DNA of 5,960 nucleotides from NCBI GenBank assembly GCA_005877535.1, contig VBOM01000204.1:3148-9107 (forward strand), given 5' to 3'. This stretch comes from Nitrospirota bacterium. GTDB lineage: Bacteria > Nitrospirota > Nitrospiria > Nitrospirales > Nitrospiraceae. Below the pieces are notes generated by a model. It saw only the letters and a list, made by a program, of their open reading frames with translations. It had not been told where the DNA came from and made no database searches. How positions within the stretch are numbered: position 1 is the first letter of the stretch; every line of letters begins with the position of its first letter. The translations under genes and the position numbers were made by a program. Shown here piece by piece: positions 1 to 5,616 of the stretch.

Positions 1-133
1 GATGAACCAGCGTCGCGGCTTGCGTGGAGGCTCGGGGCGCCGCATATGCCGAGCAGATGCGACCCGATCCATCGTTCTCTCAATAAGGGTGTGCCAGGAC
101 CTTGGCGCGGACTTTCGCCGGATGAGCGAAATT

Positions 134-224
134 CGTACGCCTGCTCTGTGGAGAAGGAAAGCTTGAACTGACCGAGTCCGCGAGGGAATTCCAGAAGGTT
201 TCCGCCCCACAGAGCAGGCGTGCG
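134..224. repeat. 18-bp inverted repeat forming a long imperfect hairpin
   Basis: The left arm CGTACGCCTGCTCTGTGG (134-151) pairs with the right arm CCACAGAGCAGGCGTGCG (207-224). Of 18 positions, 17 are Watson-Crick and one is a G-T wobble. Inside, GGAAA (156-160) can pair with TTTCC (199-203), CTT (162-164) with AAG (195-197), and GAA (165-167) with TTC (189-191). The whole 91-nt segment could therefore fold as one long interrupted stem. No clear flanking target duplication is visible. It could be a miniature transposon remnant, an extragenic palindromic element, or a structured 3' end for the leftward operon; the sequence alone does not choose. Confidence 0.75.
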
Positions 225-242
225 CGCTCTGGAGGCGAGGAA

Positions 243-259
243 GCGACAGGCCCTGTCAC
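243..259 (-). terminator. weak hairpin after ferredoxin stop
   Basis: Read on the minus strand, GTGACAG-GGC-CTGTCGC forms a 7-bp stem (one G-T wobble) with a 3-nt loop. It begins eight bases after the TAG of the ferredoxin gene. Only TTCC follows, not a T-run, so it is a poor intrinsic terminator. It may instead stabilise the 3' end of the message. Confidence 0.25.
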
Positions 260-266
260 ACCCGAC

Positions 267-563
267 CTACTTCTTTTGCGGCTCCAGCAACTTCTCCCCC
301 TTTTTGAACACCCCGTAGATCGCCTGCGAGGGACAGGCATCCAGGCAGAGGCGACAACTTTCCAGGCAACGGGAAGGATCGAACTTGTAGGGAGGAGTCG
401 AGAGCCAGGCGCCGGTCGGGCAGACCGGAACGCAGATGGCTTGATGGGTACAGCGGTCGGGATGACGGACGAGGTGATCGCGAATGATCATCATGGGTTT
501 GACTCCTTCAAAGAGACCTTGGGAAAAGATCTCGAACATGTTTCTATCTGGGAGGTTGCTCAC
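267..563 (-). CDS. 2[4Fe-4S]-type ferredoxin with atypical cluster motifs
   Basis: Small soluble iron-sulfur electron carrier, 98 residues. I chose the GTG at 563 because AAGGAG lies five bases upstream and because GTGA overlaps the preceding gene's TGA. A GTG two codons earlier has no usable spacing to that site. Motif 1 is C38-x5-C44-x3-C48-P, where the usual second cysteine is Gln41. Motif 2 is C66-x3-C70-x2-C73-x3-C77-P, with one extra residue after its first cysteine. About 35 residues of non-cluster sequence precede motif 1 and a Lys-rich tail ends the protein. C-x5-C-x3-CP spacing is known in archaeal ferredoxins of the Sulfolobus type, whose first cluster can be [3Fe-4S]. A 7Fe or modified cluster content is therefore inferred here. 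It is the last gene of the leftward operon. Its redox partner cannot be told from the window. Confidence 0.88.
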   Translation of the reverse strand: MSNLPDRNMFEIFSQGLFEGVKPMMIIRDHLVRHPDRCTHQAICVPVCPTGAWLSTPPYKFDPSRCLESCRLCLDACPSQAIYGVFKKGEKLLEPQKK

Positions 564-973
564 TTCCACTCCTTCACAAGTTCTTTCAACCGATCTTTCA
601 ATTCCGGAATCTGCTCCAGATTGTTGTGAATCGCTCCGAGAATCTTCTCGACCCTGGCTGTCTTCAACGCATCCTTATCTTTCTTTGCCAACCGATCATA
701 CTCCATATATGCAGCCGGGTGTTCTGGTTCGAGCTGCGCGCGGGCATCCACCAATGCCTGTCCCAGTTCCCAGGGTTCCGGGTTCAGCGGTGGACCCACG
801 GTGAAGGAACCATCGGAAAAGACGACAACTGCTGCGTCTGGCTTACCGGTCAAGGGAATCACGGCTCGGACGGTTTTGCCTTCGCAGGCTTTCCAGTCCA
901 GTGTCAGTCCAGGAAACTGTTTGGTGAAGGCCACCTTTTCCATGTTGGCCTTCCACTTGTCTTCGGTTGACAT
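560..973 (-). CDS. conserved-looking protein of unknown function in Fe-S operon
   Basis: I do not recognise this 137-residue protein. The first 70 residues look beta-rich, with alternating hydrophobic stretches around AVIPLTG and AAVVVFSDGSF. The C-terminal half is strongly helical and charged, ending in Leu/Lys/Glu-rich sequence compatible with a coiled coil. There is one cysteine (Cys30), so it is unlikely to bind an Fe-S cluster alone. No signal peptide or membrane segment is visible. The ATG at 973 lacks a Shine-Dalgarno site, whereas an internal ATG at 943 (residue 11) has GGAAGG five bases upstream. The shorter 127-residue form is therefore a real alternative. It lies 23 bases after the [2Fe-2S] ferredoxin gene and overlaps the next ferredoxin gene by GTGA, which implies translational coupling. 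It may be an accessory or scaffold for these carriers; that is inference. Confidence 0.8.
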   Translation of the reverse strand: MSTEDKWKANMEKVAFTKQFPGLTLDWKACEGKTVRAVIPLTGKPDAAVVVFSDGSFTVGPPLNPEPWELGQALVDARAQLEPEHPAAYMEYDRLAKKDKDALKTARVEKILGAIHNNLEQIPELKDRLKELVKEWK

Positions 974-996
974 AGTCGTGTGTGACGCGGGAGGCC

Positions 997-1350
997 CTAG
1001 TCCTTCTTCAGCGGCGCGAGCTTCTCCGGAACCGGATGGTCCGGCATGAGCAACCGGCTCACGATCTCGCCCTTCATGACGTGCCGCTCCATGATCTCGG
1101 TCACATCGGCTTCCGTGCCGACCCAGTACCAGACACCTTCAGGATAGATCACGACACTGGGACCCATCTCGCAATGGTCGAGGCAGCCGGCCTTGTTCGC
1201 GCGCACGAGTCCTTTGAGATTCAGCCGTTTCGTTTCGCTCTTGAAATGAGCGTGGAGTTTCTCCGATCCCAAGTTCGCGCAACAGCCGCGTGGATCGTCC
1301 TTGGGGCGTTGGTTGATGCAGACGAAAATATGACGCTGAAACGGTGGCAT
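997..1350 (-). CDS. thioredoxin-like [2Fe-2S] ferredoxin
   Basis: Encodes 117 residues of the (2Fe-2S) ferredoxin-domain family with a thioredoxin fold, as in Aquifex Fd4 and the NuoE C-terminal domain. The N-terminus RHIFVCINQRP is the first strand, with ligand Cys11. GCC at 22-24 supplies Cys24, with Cys23 an extra neighbour. AGCLDHCEMGP (54-64) supplies Cys56 and Cys60, followed by the typical VVIYPEGVWY strand (66-75). All four expected ligands are present and the length is normal. It is a soluble one-electron carrier; the donor and acceptor are unknown. No clear Shine-Dalgarno site precedes the ATG, which lies 12 bases after the upstream stop, so translational coupling is plausible. The start fits the family, which begins a few residues before the HIFVC strand. 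Confidence 0.93.
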   Translation of the reverse strand: MPPFQRHIFVCINQRPKDDPRGCCANLGSEKLHAHFKSETKRLNLKGLVRANKAGCLDHCEMGPSVVIYPEGVWYWVGTEADVTEIMERHVMKGEIVSRLLMPDHPVPEKLAPLKKD

Positions 1351-1362
1351 GGTGCAATCGCG

Positions 1363-1746
1363 CTAGGCCGGCATGGTGGCCGTATTGAGCCGCCCCATCA
1401 GAAGCCTGACGTCATCGCCAGCAAGCAGCGGAGACTGTCCCTGCGCGGCATCCAGAATGGTCATGATTTCCCGCAGCCGCACGGACGCGCGGCGCAACTC
1501 GTCGCCCTTGGCAAGTTCTGACCCCTGACCGGCGCTCAGTTTGTCGTACTCGGCTCGAATATCGCGGAAATCCCGCTGCAGGTTCTTGTGCATCGAACAG
1601 GCTTCGCAATACCATTTGGGACTTTGATCGGAGGAAGGAGAGAGACGGTCATATGGACGGCCGAAGAAATCCTTGCCAAGTGAAAACTTCATGAGCGGGC
1701 CGCCGGTGGCTCCGCAGGCATGACACAATTCGTTCGAAGGGTCCAT
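1363..1746 (-). CDS. small CxxC...CxxC zinc-ribbon/helical protein
   Basis: Not a named family that I recognise. The 127-residue product starts at the ATG at 1746, chosen because GGAGG lies five bases upstream. An ATG at 1758 and a TTG at 1767 are in frame but lack such a site. C8-HA-C11-G and C47-EA-C50 form a CxxC-x35-CxxC arrangement expected to bind one zinc ion, or less likely a rubredoxin-like iron. Residues 54-127 are charged and probably helical, with an EYDKL sequence resembling EYDRL in the operon's third protein. It is the first gene of a four-gene leftward operon otherwise rich in iron-sulfur proteins, with 12 bases to the next gene. A role in assembly, delivery or redox regulation is possible but unsupported. 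Confidence 0.8.
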   Translation of the reverse strand: MDPSNELCHACGATGGPLMKFSLGKDFFGRPYDRLSPSSDQSPKWYCEACSMHKNLQRDFRDIRAEYDKLSAGQGSELAKGDELRRASVRLREIMTILDAAQGQSPLLAGDDVRLLMGRLNTATMPA

Positions 1747-1785
1747 GTGCGCCTCCATACAATCCAAGGTCCCAGAAACGTGCGC

Positions 1786-1815
1786 ATCTTACACCAGCAT
1801 TCTCGGGAGTGTCCA
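1786..1815 (-). promoter_or_regulatory. candidate sigma-70 promoter for Fe-S operon
   Basis: On the minus strand, TGGACA (1815-1810, five of six matches to TTGACA) is followed after 18 bases by TAAGAT (1791-1786, four of six to TATAAT). Transcription would begin near 1779, leaving about 32 bases of leader before the ATG at 1746. It is consistent with the gene order but unproven. Confidence 0.4.
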
Positions 1816-1862
1816 CCGAGCGAGGAGGTCGAATCGCGTGAGGAAAAGCTCATGAGAGCGTA

Positions 1863-1868
1863 TATAAT
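1863..1868 (+). promoter_or_regulatory. candidate -10 box for ald (TATAAT)
   Basis: A perfect TATAAT lies 42 bases before the ald start codon, placing the likely transcription start near 1875 and giving a leader of about 36 bases. No good -35 hexamer appears 16-19 bases upstream (GAGGAA at 17), so an activator may be needed. This promoter and the divergent one at 1786-1815 are about 50 bases apart. Confidence 0.45.
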
Positions 1869-1910
1869 GGATCGACAAGCGTCATGCACAGTACGATCGG
1901 AGGGGAGTTC

Positions 1911-3014
1911 ATGGTTATCGGGGTGCCGAAAGAGATCAAGGATCATGAGTATCGTGTCAGTGTCACGCCCGATGGAGTGCAGGCATTGCGTCAAGCCGGC
2001 CACGACGTCTGGATCGAACCATCGGCTGGAGTAGGCAGCGGATACTCAGATGAGGACTACCGGAATGCCGGCGCCACCTTGGCAGAATCAAAAGCGCAGC
2101 TGTTTCAACAGGCGACGCTCATTGTGAAGGTCAAGGAGCCGCTGCTTTCCGAGTGCCGCTTCTTCCGTCCGGGCCAGACCCTGTTTACCTATCTGCATTT
2201 GGCCTCCTGGCTGGACCTCACGAAGGCTCTCCTGGATACCACGATCACGGCGATTGCATACGAGACGATCGAGGCGAAAGACGGCACGCGGCCGATGCTC
2301 AAGCCGATGAGCGAAATCGCGGGGCGAATGTCGGTGCAGATCGGCTCACACTATCTGGAGAAGACGCAAGGAGGGCGCGGGCTCCTCTTGGCCGGTGTGC
2401 CTGGCGTGGAGCCAGGGAAGGTCGTGGTGCTTGGGGCTGGGGTAGTGGGTAGCGCGGCGACTCGGATTGCTGTCGGGATGGGGGCGCAGGTGACGGTGAT
2501 CAATCTCGACCTTGAACGGCTCCGGGCACTCGACGAATTGTATCGTGGTCGCATCGTGACGCGTGCCTCCACGCAAGCAGTAATTGACGAGTCAGTGATG
2601 GCCGCAGACCTTGTAATCGGGGCGGTCCTCGTTCCGGGGGCTCGAGCGCCCAAGTTGGTTTCGCGTGGACTGGTGGCGCGCATGAAACCAGGAGCCGTGG
2701 TGGTGGACGTCGCGGTTGATCAAGGAGGCTGCTTTGAGACCACGAAAGCCACGACCCATTCGGACCCGGTCTATGCGGTGAACGGAGTGCTCCATTATTG
2801 TGTGGCCAATATGCCGGGGATTGTTCCGTACACGTCAACTGCCGCGTTGACGAATGCCACGCTTCCGTACCTTCTGCGTCTGGCCTCGCAGGGAGTGGAA
2901 GAGGCCGTGCGGGCAGACGCGGGACTGTCGAGAGGGGTGACTCTGTCTGGCGGCAAGATTACCTGTCGAGCGGTAGACGATGCCCATGGCTTGCGTTTCG
3001 ACCCCCTGATGTAA
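1911..3014 (+). CDS. ald: alanine dehydrogenase
   Basis: Catalyses reversible oxidative deamination of L-alanine to pyruvate and ammonia with NAD; a soluble, usually hexameric enzyme. The 367-residue product matches the family's length and starts with the hallmark [15 protein letters not shown]. The ATG at 1911 is chosen over an in-frame one at 1884 because a GGAGG site lies seven bases upstream and the family begins there. Catalytic and substrate residues Arg15, Lys75, His96 and Asp270 fall at the same numbers as in the Mycobacterium tuberculosis enzyme. The Rossmann motif is [10 protein letters not shown] (174-183), and [12 protein letters not shown] and VDVAVDQGG are conserved. An oddity is Asn198 where the mycobacterial enzyme has Asp198, the residue that contacts the adenosine ribose of NAD. 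The gene faces away from the Fe-S operon and is followed 39 bases later by tRNA-Pro, with no terminator seen between them. Confidence 0.97.
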   Translation: MVIGVPKEIKDHEYRVSVTPDGVQALRQAGHDVWIEPSAGVGSGYSDEDYRNAGATLAESKAQLFQQATLIVKVKEPLLSECRFFRPGQTLFTYLHLASWLDLTKALLDTTITAIAYETIEAKDGTRPMLKPMSEIAGRMSVQIGSHYLEKTQGGRGLLLAGVPGVEPGKVVVLGAGVVGSAATRIAVGMGAQVTVINLDLERLRALDELYRGRIVTRASTQAVIDESVMAADLVIGAVLVPGARAPKLVSRGLVARMKPGAVVVDVAVDQGGCFETTKATTHSDPVYAVNGVLHYCVANMPGIVPYTSTAALTNATLPYLLRLASQGVEEAVRADAGLSRGVTLSGGKITCRAVDDAHGLRFDPLM

Positions 3015-3053
3015 GACAATCCTCCCCTCGCTTCGTGGTTCTGTTGATTTTGT

Positions 3054-3130
<77 letters not shown>

Positions 3131-3131
3131 A

Positions 3132-3225
3132 ACCAAGCTTGCTCGACCCGGAGCCTATGTTTCTATTGAGGCTATGGGATAAACCCCTCCAGCGGTTCAT
3201 TCCTCCCTAATACCAAGCATGCTCG
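3132..3225 (+). repeat. 14-bp direct repeat pair after tRNA-Pro
   Basis: ACCAAGCTTGCTCG (3132-3145) recurs as ACCAAGCATGCTCG (3212-3225), with 13 of 14 bases matching 80 bases apart. With a few mismatches and a one-base gap the similarity extends over about 25 bases to AGCCT. The first copy begins two bases after the tRNA CCA. It may be an old local duplication. Confidence 0.45.
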
Positions 3226-3470
3226 TGCCGCCAGCCTCAGTTCAGGACCACCAGGCAATCACCTTCTGAGTGTCGTCTCTCATTCCGCGGAGCTCATGCC
3301 GAGGATCGGAGGAATCTCTCCAGCAATTAGTCGTGAAGTTCCAAAGCACGAGCGTAGGACGTTGGAGCTGTTGCGCCATGCTGCCGTGCATCGAATCTCC
3401 TCAAGGGTTTCCATTTTTCTCTCCAGAACCGTTGTGTGAAATGCTCTCGCGCGGAATCGCAAAACGCGTG

Positions 3471-3488
3471 ACGCCTCTGCGGAGGTGT
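3471..3488 (+). other. hairpin with UGCG (UNCG-class) tetraloop
   Basis: ACGCCTC (3471-3477) pairs with GAGGTGT (3482-3488), six Watson-Crick pairs and one G-T, around a TGCG loop closed by C-G. As RNA this is an unusually stable UNCG-type tetraloop. No T-run follows, so it is not a standard terminator. It could belong to an untranslated leader or a small RNA, but nothing else supports that. Confidence 0.35.
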
Positions 3489-3536
3489 GAGAGTATCCGT
3501 TCGTTGGATAGGCATCGTTGTAACGCGCGGTCTGTC

Positions 3537-3715
3537 TAACCCGGATTATTCATGAATGCCGTCGCGAGGCGTTCGAGACCGAAGCCCGCCGGGGCTTCTC
3601 GCAAGTAAGACCGACGTAAGCGAACGCTCAGTCCGTCGAGGATGCCGAACGAGAAAAGCCCCGCAGGGAGAGAGGATCGGACGACGTAGCAGGTTTTCAT
3701 GAATAGTCCGGGTTA
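3537..3715. mobile_element. MITE-like element with 20-bp terminal inverted repeats
   Basis: The left end AACCCGGATTATTCATGAA (3538-3556) and the right end TTCATGAATAGTCCGGGTT (3696-3714) are inverted copies matching at 18 of 19 bases. One more outer T/A pair makes 20 bp. The 139-bp interior codes for no transposase and is structured. It has a perfect 7-bp hairpin GAAGCCC-GCCG-GGGCTTC (3581-3598), GCGTTCG (3569-3575) against CGAACGC (3621-3627), and GGGGCTTCTCG (3591-3601) against CGAGAAAAGCCCC (3650-3662). If the ends are CCCGG/CCGGG, the flanking 4-mers are CTAA and TTAA, a near-match to a 4-bp target duplication. It would be mobilised by a transposase encoded elsewhere, possibly IS1380-like; that family guess is from memory and weak. 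Its right edge lies five bases before the acyP start codon. Confidence 0.75.
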
Positions 3716-3720
3716 AGTCT

Positions 3721-3984
3721 ATGACCGAACCGATTGAACCGGCAGCTCTCCGAGCGAGGCTGTTTGTGAAGGGAAAGGTCCAAGGAGTCGGGTATCGAGC
3801 GTTTGCGGCTCGCGTCGCATCGCAACGAGGACTCTGCGGAGGTGTCAGGAATCTCGATGATGGCCGAGTCGAACTTGAAGTTGAAGGCCCCAAAGACCAG
3901 ATTTTGATCCTGATCGAAAACGTAAAGATTGGGCCGCCGGCGTCGCGAGTGGCAGTAGAAGCCTTCGTGAATAATGTGGGTTAA
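3721..3984 (+). CDS. acyP: acylphosphatase, apparently short at the C-terminus
   Basis: Hydrolyses carboxyl-phosphate bonds in small acylphosphates; a small soluble cytoplasmic enzyme. Residues 14-28 carry the phosphate-loop signature, with KVQGVGYR containing the catalytic Arg26. VRNLDDGRVE (42-51) contains the catalytic Asn44. EG at 55-56 and GPPASRV (71-77) match the family. At 87 residues it stops about 10 residues after the GPP...V strand, whereas E. coli and mammalian enzymes continue 20 or more and end in a final beta strand (like FRIR or FSIRY). That strand appears absent. The last codons (3964-3984) coincide with a sequence resembling the terminal repeat of the upstream mobile element. 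No clear Shine-Dalgarno site precedes the ATG, because the element ends five bases before it. The enzyme may be impaired, or it may be a natural short form. The sigma factor gene follows after 27 bases. Confidence 0.9.
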   Translation: MTEPIEPAALRARLFVKGKVQGVGYRAFAARVASQRGLCGGVRNLDDGRVELEVEGPKDQILILIENVKIGPPASRVAVEAFVNNVG

Positions 3985-3985
3985 G
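3964..3985 (+). repeat. third, degenerate copy of the element's right end at the acyP stop
   Basis: Aligned without gaps to 3696-3717, this segment matches at 18 of 22 bases. The TTC-TGAATA core and the terminal GGGTTAAG are shared, the latter including the bases just outside the element. It supplies the acyP codons for FVNNVG and the TAA stop. Its orientation is the same as the right end, so the acyP body is on the inner side. Chance convergence is possible but looks unlikely. Confidence 0.5.
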
Positions 3986-4011
3986 CGAACCAGTTAGGAG
4001 TGACGGAACCT

Positions 4012-4980
4012 ATGGCGCGAGGAGGCGAGGAGTTACACCATCTCAGCGAAACGCGCCGACATGTTGTCGACCATGACGACGAGGACACTGCCGCGTCGTC
4101 TGGTGCGGACGAGTCGCCCGCCGGCAAGGAAAAACCGAGTCGCCGCTCCGAAGGATTGGATACCCTCAAGTGCTACTTGCGCGAGATCCGTCACTCGACC
4201 TTGCTGACATTTAAGCAAGAGCAGCAACTGGGCAAGCGGGTCATGGCGGGGGACGAACAGGCGCGCCAAGAGATGATCGAGTCGAATCTCCGTCTGGTGA
4301 TCAGTATTGGTAAGCGGTATATGCATCGAGGCTTCCCCTTCTCCGATGTCATCGAAGAGGGCAATCTTGGGCTTATCAAGGCAGTCGAAAAATTCAACTA
4401 TAAGCGCGGGTTTCGCTTCAGCACCTATGCGTCCTGGTGGATCCGGCAGTATATCGAACGAGCGATTATCAATCAGGGAAAGCTCGTGCGATTGCCGGTA
4501 CATGTGGTCGAGCGGCTGAATCGTTACCTTGCCAAGGCGGAGCAGCTCGTTCAGGAACTCGGACGAGAACCGACTGCGTCGGAAGTAGCGGCACGGATGA
4601 AGACAACGGACGAAACAGTGTTGGACCTCAAGCAAGTCGTCCGTACGACCTGTTCGTTGGACAGTCCAATCAATGAGGGCGGGGATACGTTCTTGCGCGA
4701 TGTGATTGAGGACACTTCATGCGTTTCGCCCGCCGATACGGCCGAAGGGGTGATGCGTCGGACGGAGATGATGAAATGGGTGCAGGAGTTGCCCGAGAAG
4801 GAGCAAACTGTTATTATGGCGCGGTTTGGGCTTGATGGGAGTGAGGCCAAGACGTTGGAAGAAATCGGCCGGGAGATGGGGTTGACCCGTGAGCGGGTCC
4901 GGCAGATTGAAATGGCGGCCTTGGGGCGTTTGCGCCATACCATTGAACGCAGAACCATGACACAAGCAGATTTGCTCTGA
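4012..4980 (+). CDS. rpoS: RpoS-like group 2 sigma-70 factor
   Basis: RNA polymerase sigma subunit that directs promoter recognition, 322 residues from the ATG at 4012, close to E. coli RpoS (330). Region 1.1 is absent and replaced by an acidic tail of about 49 residues (DHDDED...). Region 1.2 starts near residue 50 ([10 protein letters not shown]). Region 2 includes MIESNLRLV (88-96), [11 protein letters not shown], and region 2.4 [20 protein letters not shown] (136-155). [11 protein letters not shown] opens region 3. The region 4.2 helix-turn-helix is [20 protein letters not shown] (281-300). IERAI-NQ and RLPVHVV resemble RpoS rather than the RpoD forms (ITRSI-DQ, RIPVHMIE). AGGAG at 3996-4000 is 11 bases before this ATG, a long spacing. 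An in-frame GTG at 4000 would add four residues but has no upstream site. It lies 27 bases after acyP and three before apt, so an operon is likely. A stationary-phase role is inferred from family only. Confidence 0.92.
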   Translation: MARGGEELHHLSETRRHVVDHDDEDTAASSGADESPAGKEKPSRRSEGLDTLKCYLREIRHSTLLTFKQEQQLGKRVMAGDEQARQEMIESNLRLVISIGKRYMHRGFPFSDVIEEGNLGLIKAVEKFNYKRGFRFSTYASWWIRQYIERAIINQGKLVRLPVHVVERLNRYLAKAEQLVQELGREPTASEVAARMKTTDETVLDLKQVVRTTCSLDSPINEGGDTFLRDVIEDTSCVSPADTAEGVMRRTEMMKWVQELPEKEQTVIMARFGLDGSEAKTLEEIGREMGLTRERVRQIEMAALGRLRHTIERRTMTQADLL

Positions 4981-4983
4981 TTG

Positions 4984-5508
4984 ATGCCTCCCGTCAACTA
5001 TCGTTCCCTCATTCGAGAGGTCCCCGATTTCCCCAAGCCCGGTATTCTCTTCTACGATATCACCACGCTGCTCAAAGACACCCACGCCCTGTCATCGATT
5101 GCCGATGAGTTGACCGCCTACTATAAGGGGCAACGGATCGCCAAAGTCATCGGCATTGAATCGCGCGGGTTCATTTTCGGTGGAATACTGGCGAACCGGT
5201 TGAGCGCCGGGTTCGTTCCAGTCCGGAAGCCCGGCAAGTTGCCCGCCGACAGTTTCGAGGTCAAATACAGCCTCGAATACGGCTCCAACTCCCTTTTCAT
5301 CCACCGTGATGCGATTGCTGTGGGGGAACGGGTGCTGATCGTGGACGACCTGCTGGCCACAGGGGGCACAGCGGCCGCAACGGTGTCTCTCATTCAGCAG
5401 TTGGGAGGCGAGATCGCCGGGCTCGACTTTCTCGTGGAACTCCAGGGCCTTAAGGGTCGAGATAAACTGGTCGGCCACCCCATCCATTCGACAATCCTCT
5501 ATCCTTAG
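4984..5508 (+). CDS. apt: adenine phosphoribosyltransferase
   Basis: Purine-salvage enzyme converting adenine and PRPP to AMP and pyrophosphate; a soluble cytoplasmic homodimer. The 174 residues match family length. PDFPKPGILFYDITTLL (14-30) is the N-terminal signature, with Tyr24 where E. coli has Arg. IESRGFIFG (58-66) and VRKPGKLP (80-87) contact adenine and pyrophosphate. VLIVDDLLATGGT (117-129) is the PRPP-binding loop with its two aspartates. The ATG follows the sigma-factor TGA by three bases and has no obvious Shine-Dalgarno site, pointing to translational coupling. A TTG at 4981 is a less likely start. Confidence 0.96.
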   Translation: MPPVNYRSLIREVPDFPKPGILFYDITTLLKDTHALSSIADELTAYYKGQRIAKVIGIESRGFIFGGILANRLSAGFVPVRKPGKLPADSFEVKYSLEYGSNSLFIHRDAIAVGERVLIVDDLLATGGTAAATVSLIQQLGGEIAGLDFLVELQGLKGRDKLVGHPIHSTILYP

Positions 5509-5536
5509 CGGCTCTCAGCCTCTTCCCCACAACCTC

Positions 5537-5565
5537 TTGTAAAGGCGGGAGCGCCGTGCTATGAA
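5537..5565 (+). promoter_or_regulatory. candidate promoter for the DksA-like gene
   Basis: TTGTAA (5537-5542) and TATGAA (5560-5565) are exactly 17 bases apart, each matching consensus at four of six positions. An extended -10 TG at 5557-5558 adds support. Transcription would begin near 5572, leaving a leader of about 45 bases. The 108-bp gap after apt contains no convincing intrinsic terminator, only a 4-bp stem at 5544-5555. Confidence 0.45.
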
Positions 5566-5616
5566 TGCCGCACTTTTTCAGGCTATTCGATGTTCACCCC
5601 AGGAGTAGGACCCGCC

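Larger units (their letters stand above)
1..266. other. gene-poor region downstream of Fe-S operon
   Basis: I find no convincing gene here. Plus-strand frames stay open for about 55 codons from the left edge but end at 163-171 with no recognisable protein. A minus-strand ATG at 72, preceded by GAGAG, opens a frame that runs off the left edge. It gives 24 codons of an Arg/Pro-rich peptide and could be the start of a neighbouring gene, but it is too short to support. The main structure is the inverted repeat at 134-224. A smaller hairpin at 243-259 sits just after the ferredoxin stop. Confidence 0.5.
3131..3536. other. gene-free spacer after tRNA-Pro
   Basis: About 400 bases without a supportable gene. 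The open frames here (for example 3270-3539 plus and 3280-3462 minus) show no recognisable motif, have poor start contexts and are short. The composition looks less coding-like than its neighbours. The stretch contains the direct repeat at 3132-3225 and the hairpin at 3471-3488. I see no integrase fragment, nor a copy of the tRNA 3' end that would mark an integration site. Confidence 0.5.

Noticed and set aside
1..163. Open plus frames from the left edge, including an ATG at position 2
   Set aside because: Arg/Gly-rich shadow-like translation, no ribosome-binding context visible, no recognisable product, and it runs into the inverted repeat.
982..1521. 179-codon plus-strand open frame
   Set aside because: It lies antisense to the [2Fe-2S] ferredoxin and zinc-ribbon genes, both of which have clear motifs. 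It shows no domain of its own and is a GC-rich shadow.
3270..3539. 89-codon plus-strand open frame after tRNA-Pro
   Set aside because: Cys/Ser/Arg-rich with no motif and no ribosome-binding site; it ends at the element boundary by chance.
3581..3598. GC-rich 7-bp hairpin as a possible terminator
   Set aside because: No T-run follows on either strand, and it lies inside the MITE, where structured interiors are expected.
3546..3893. 115-codon minus-strand open frame spanning the MITE and acyP
   Set aside because: It reads through the non-coding mobile element and antisense to acyP, with no recognisable protein.
4033..4635. 200-codon minus-strand open frame
   Set aside because: Entirely antisense to the sigma factor gene, whose conserved regions fix the real frame.
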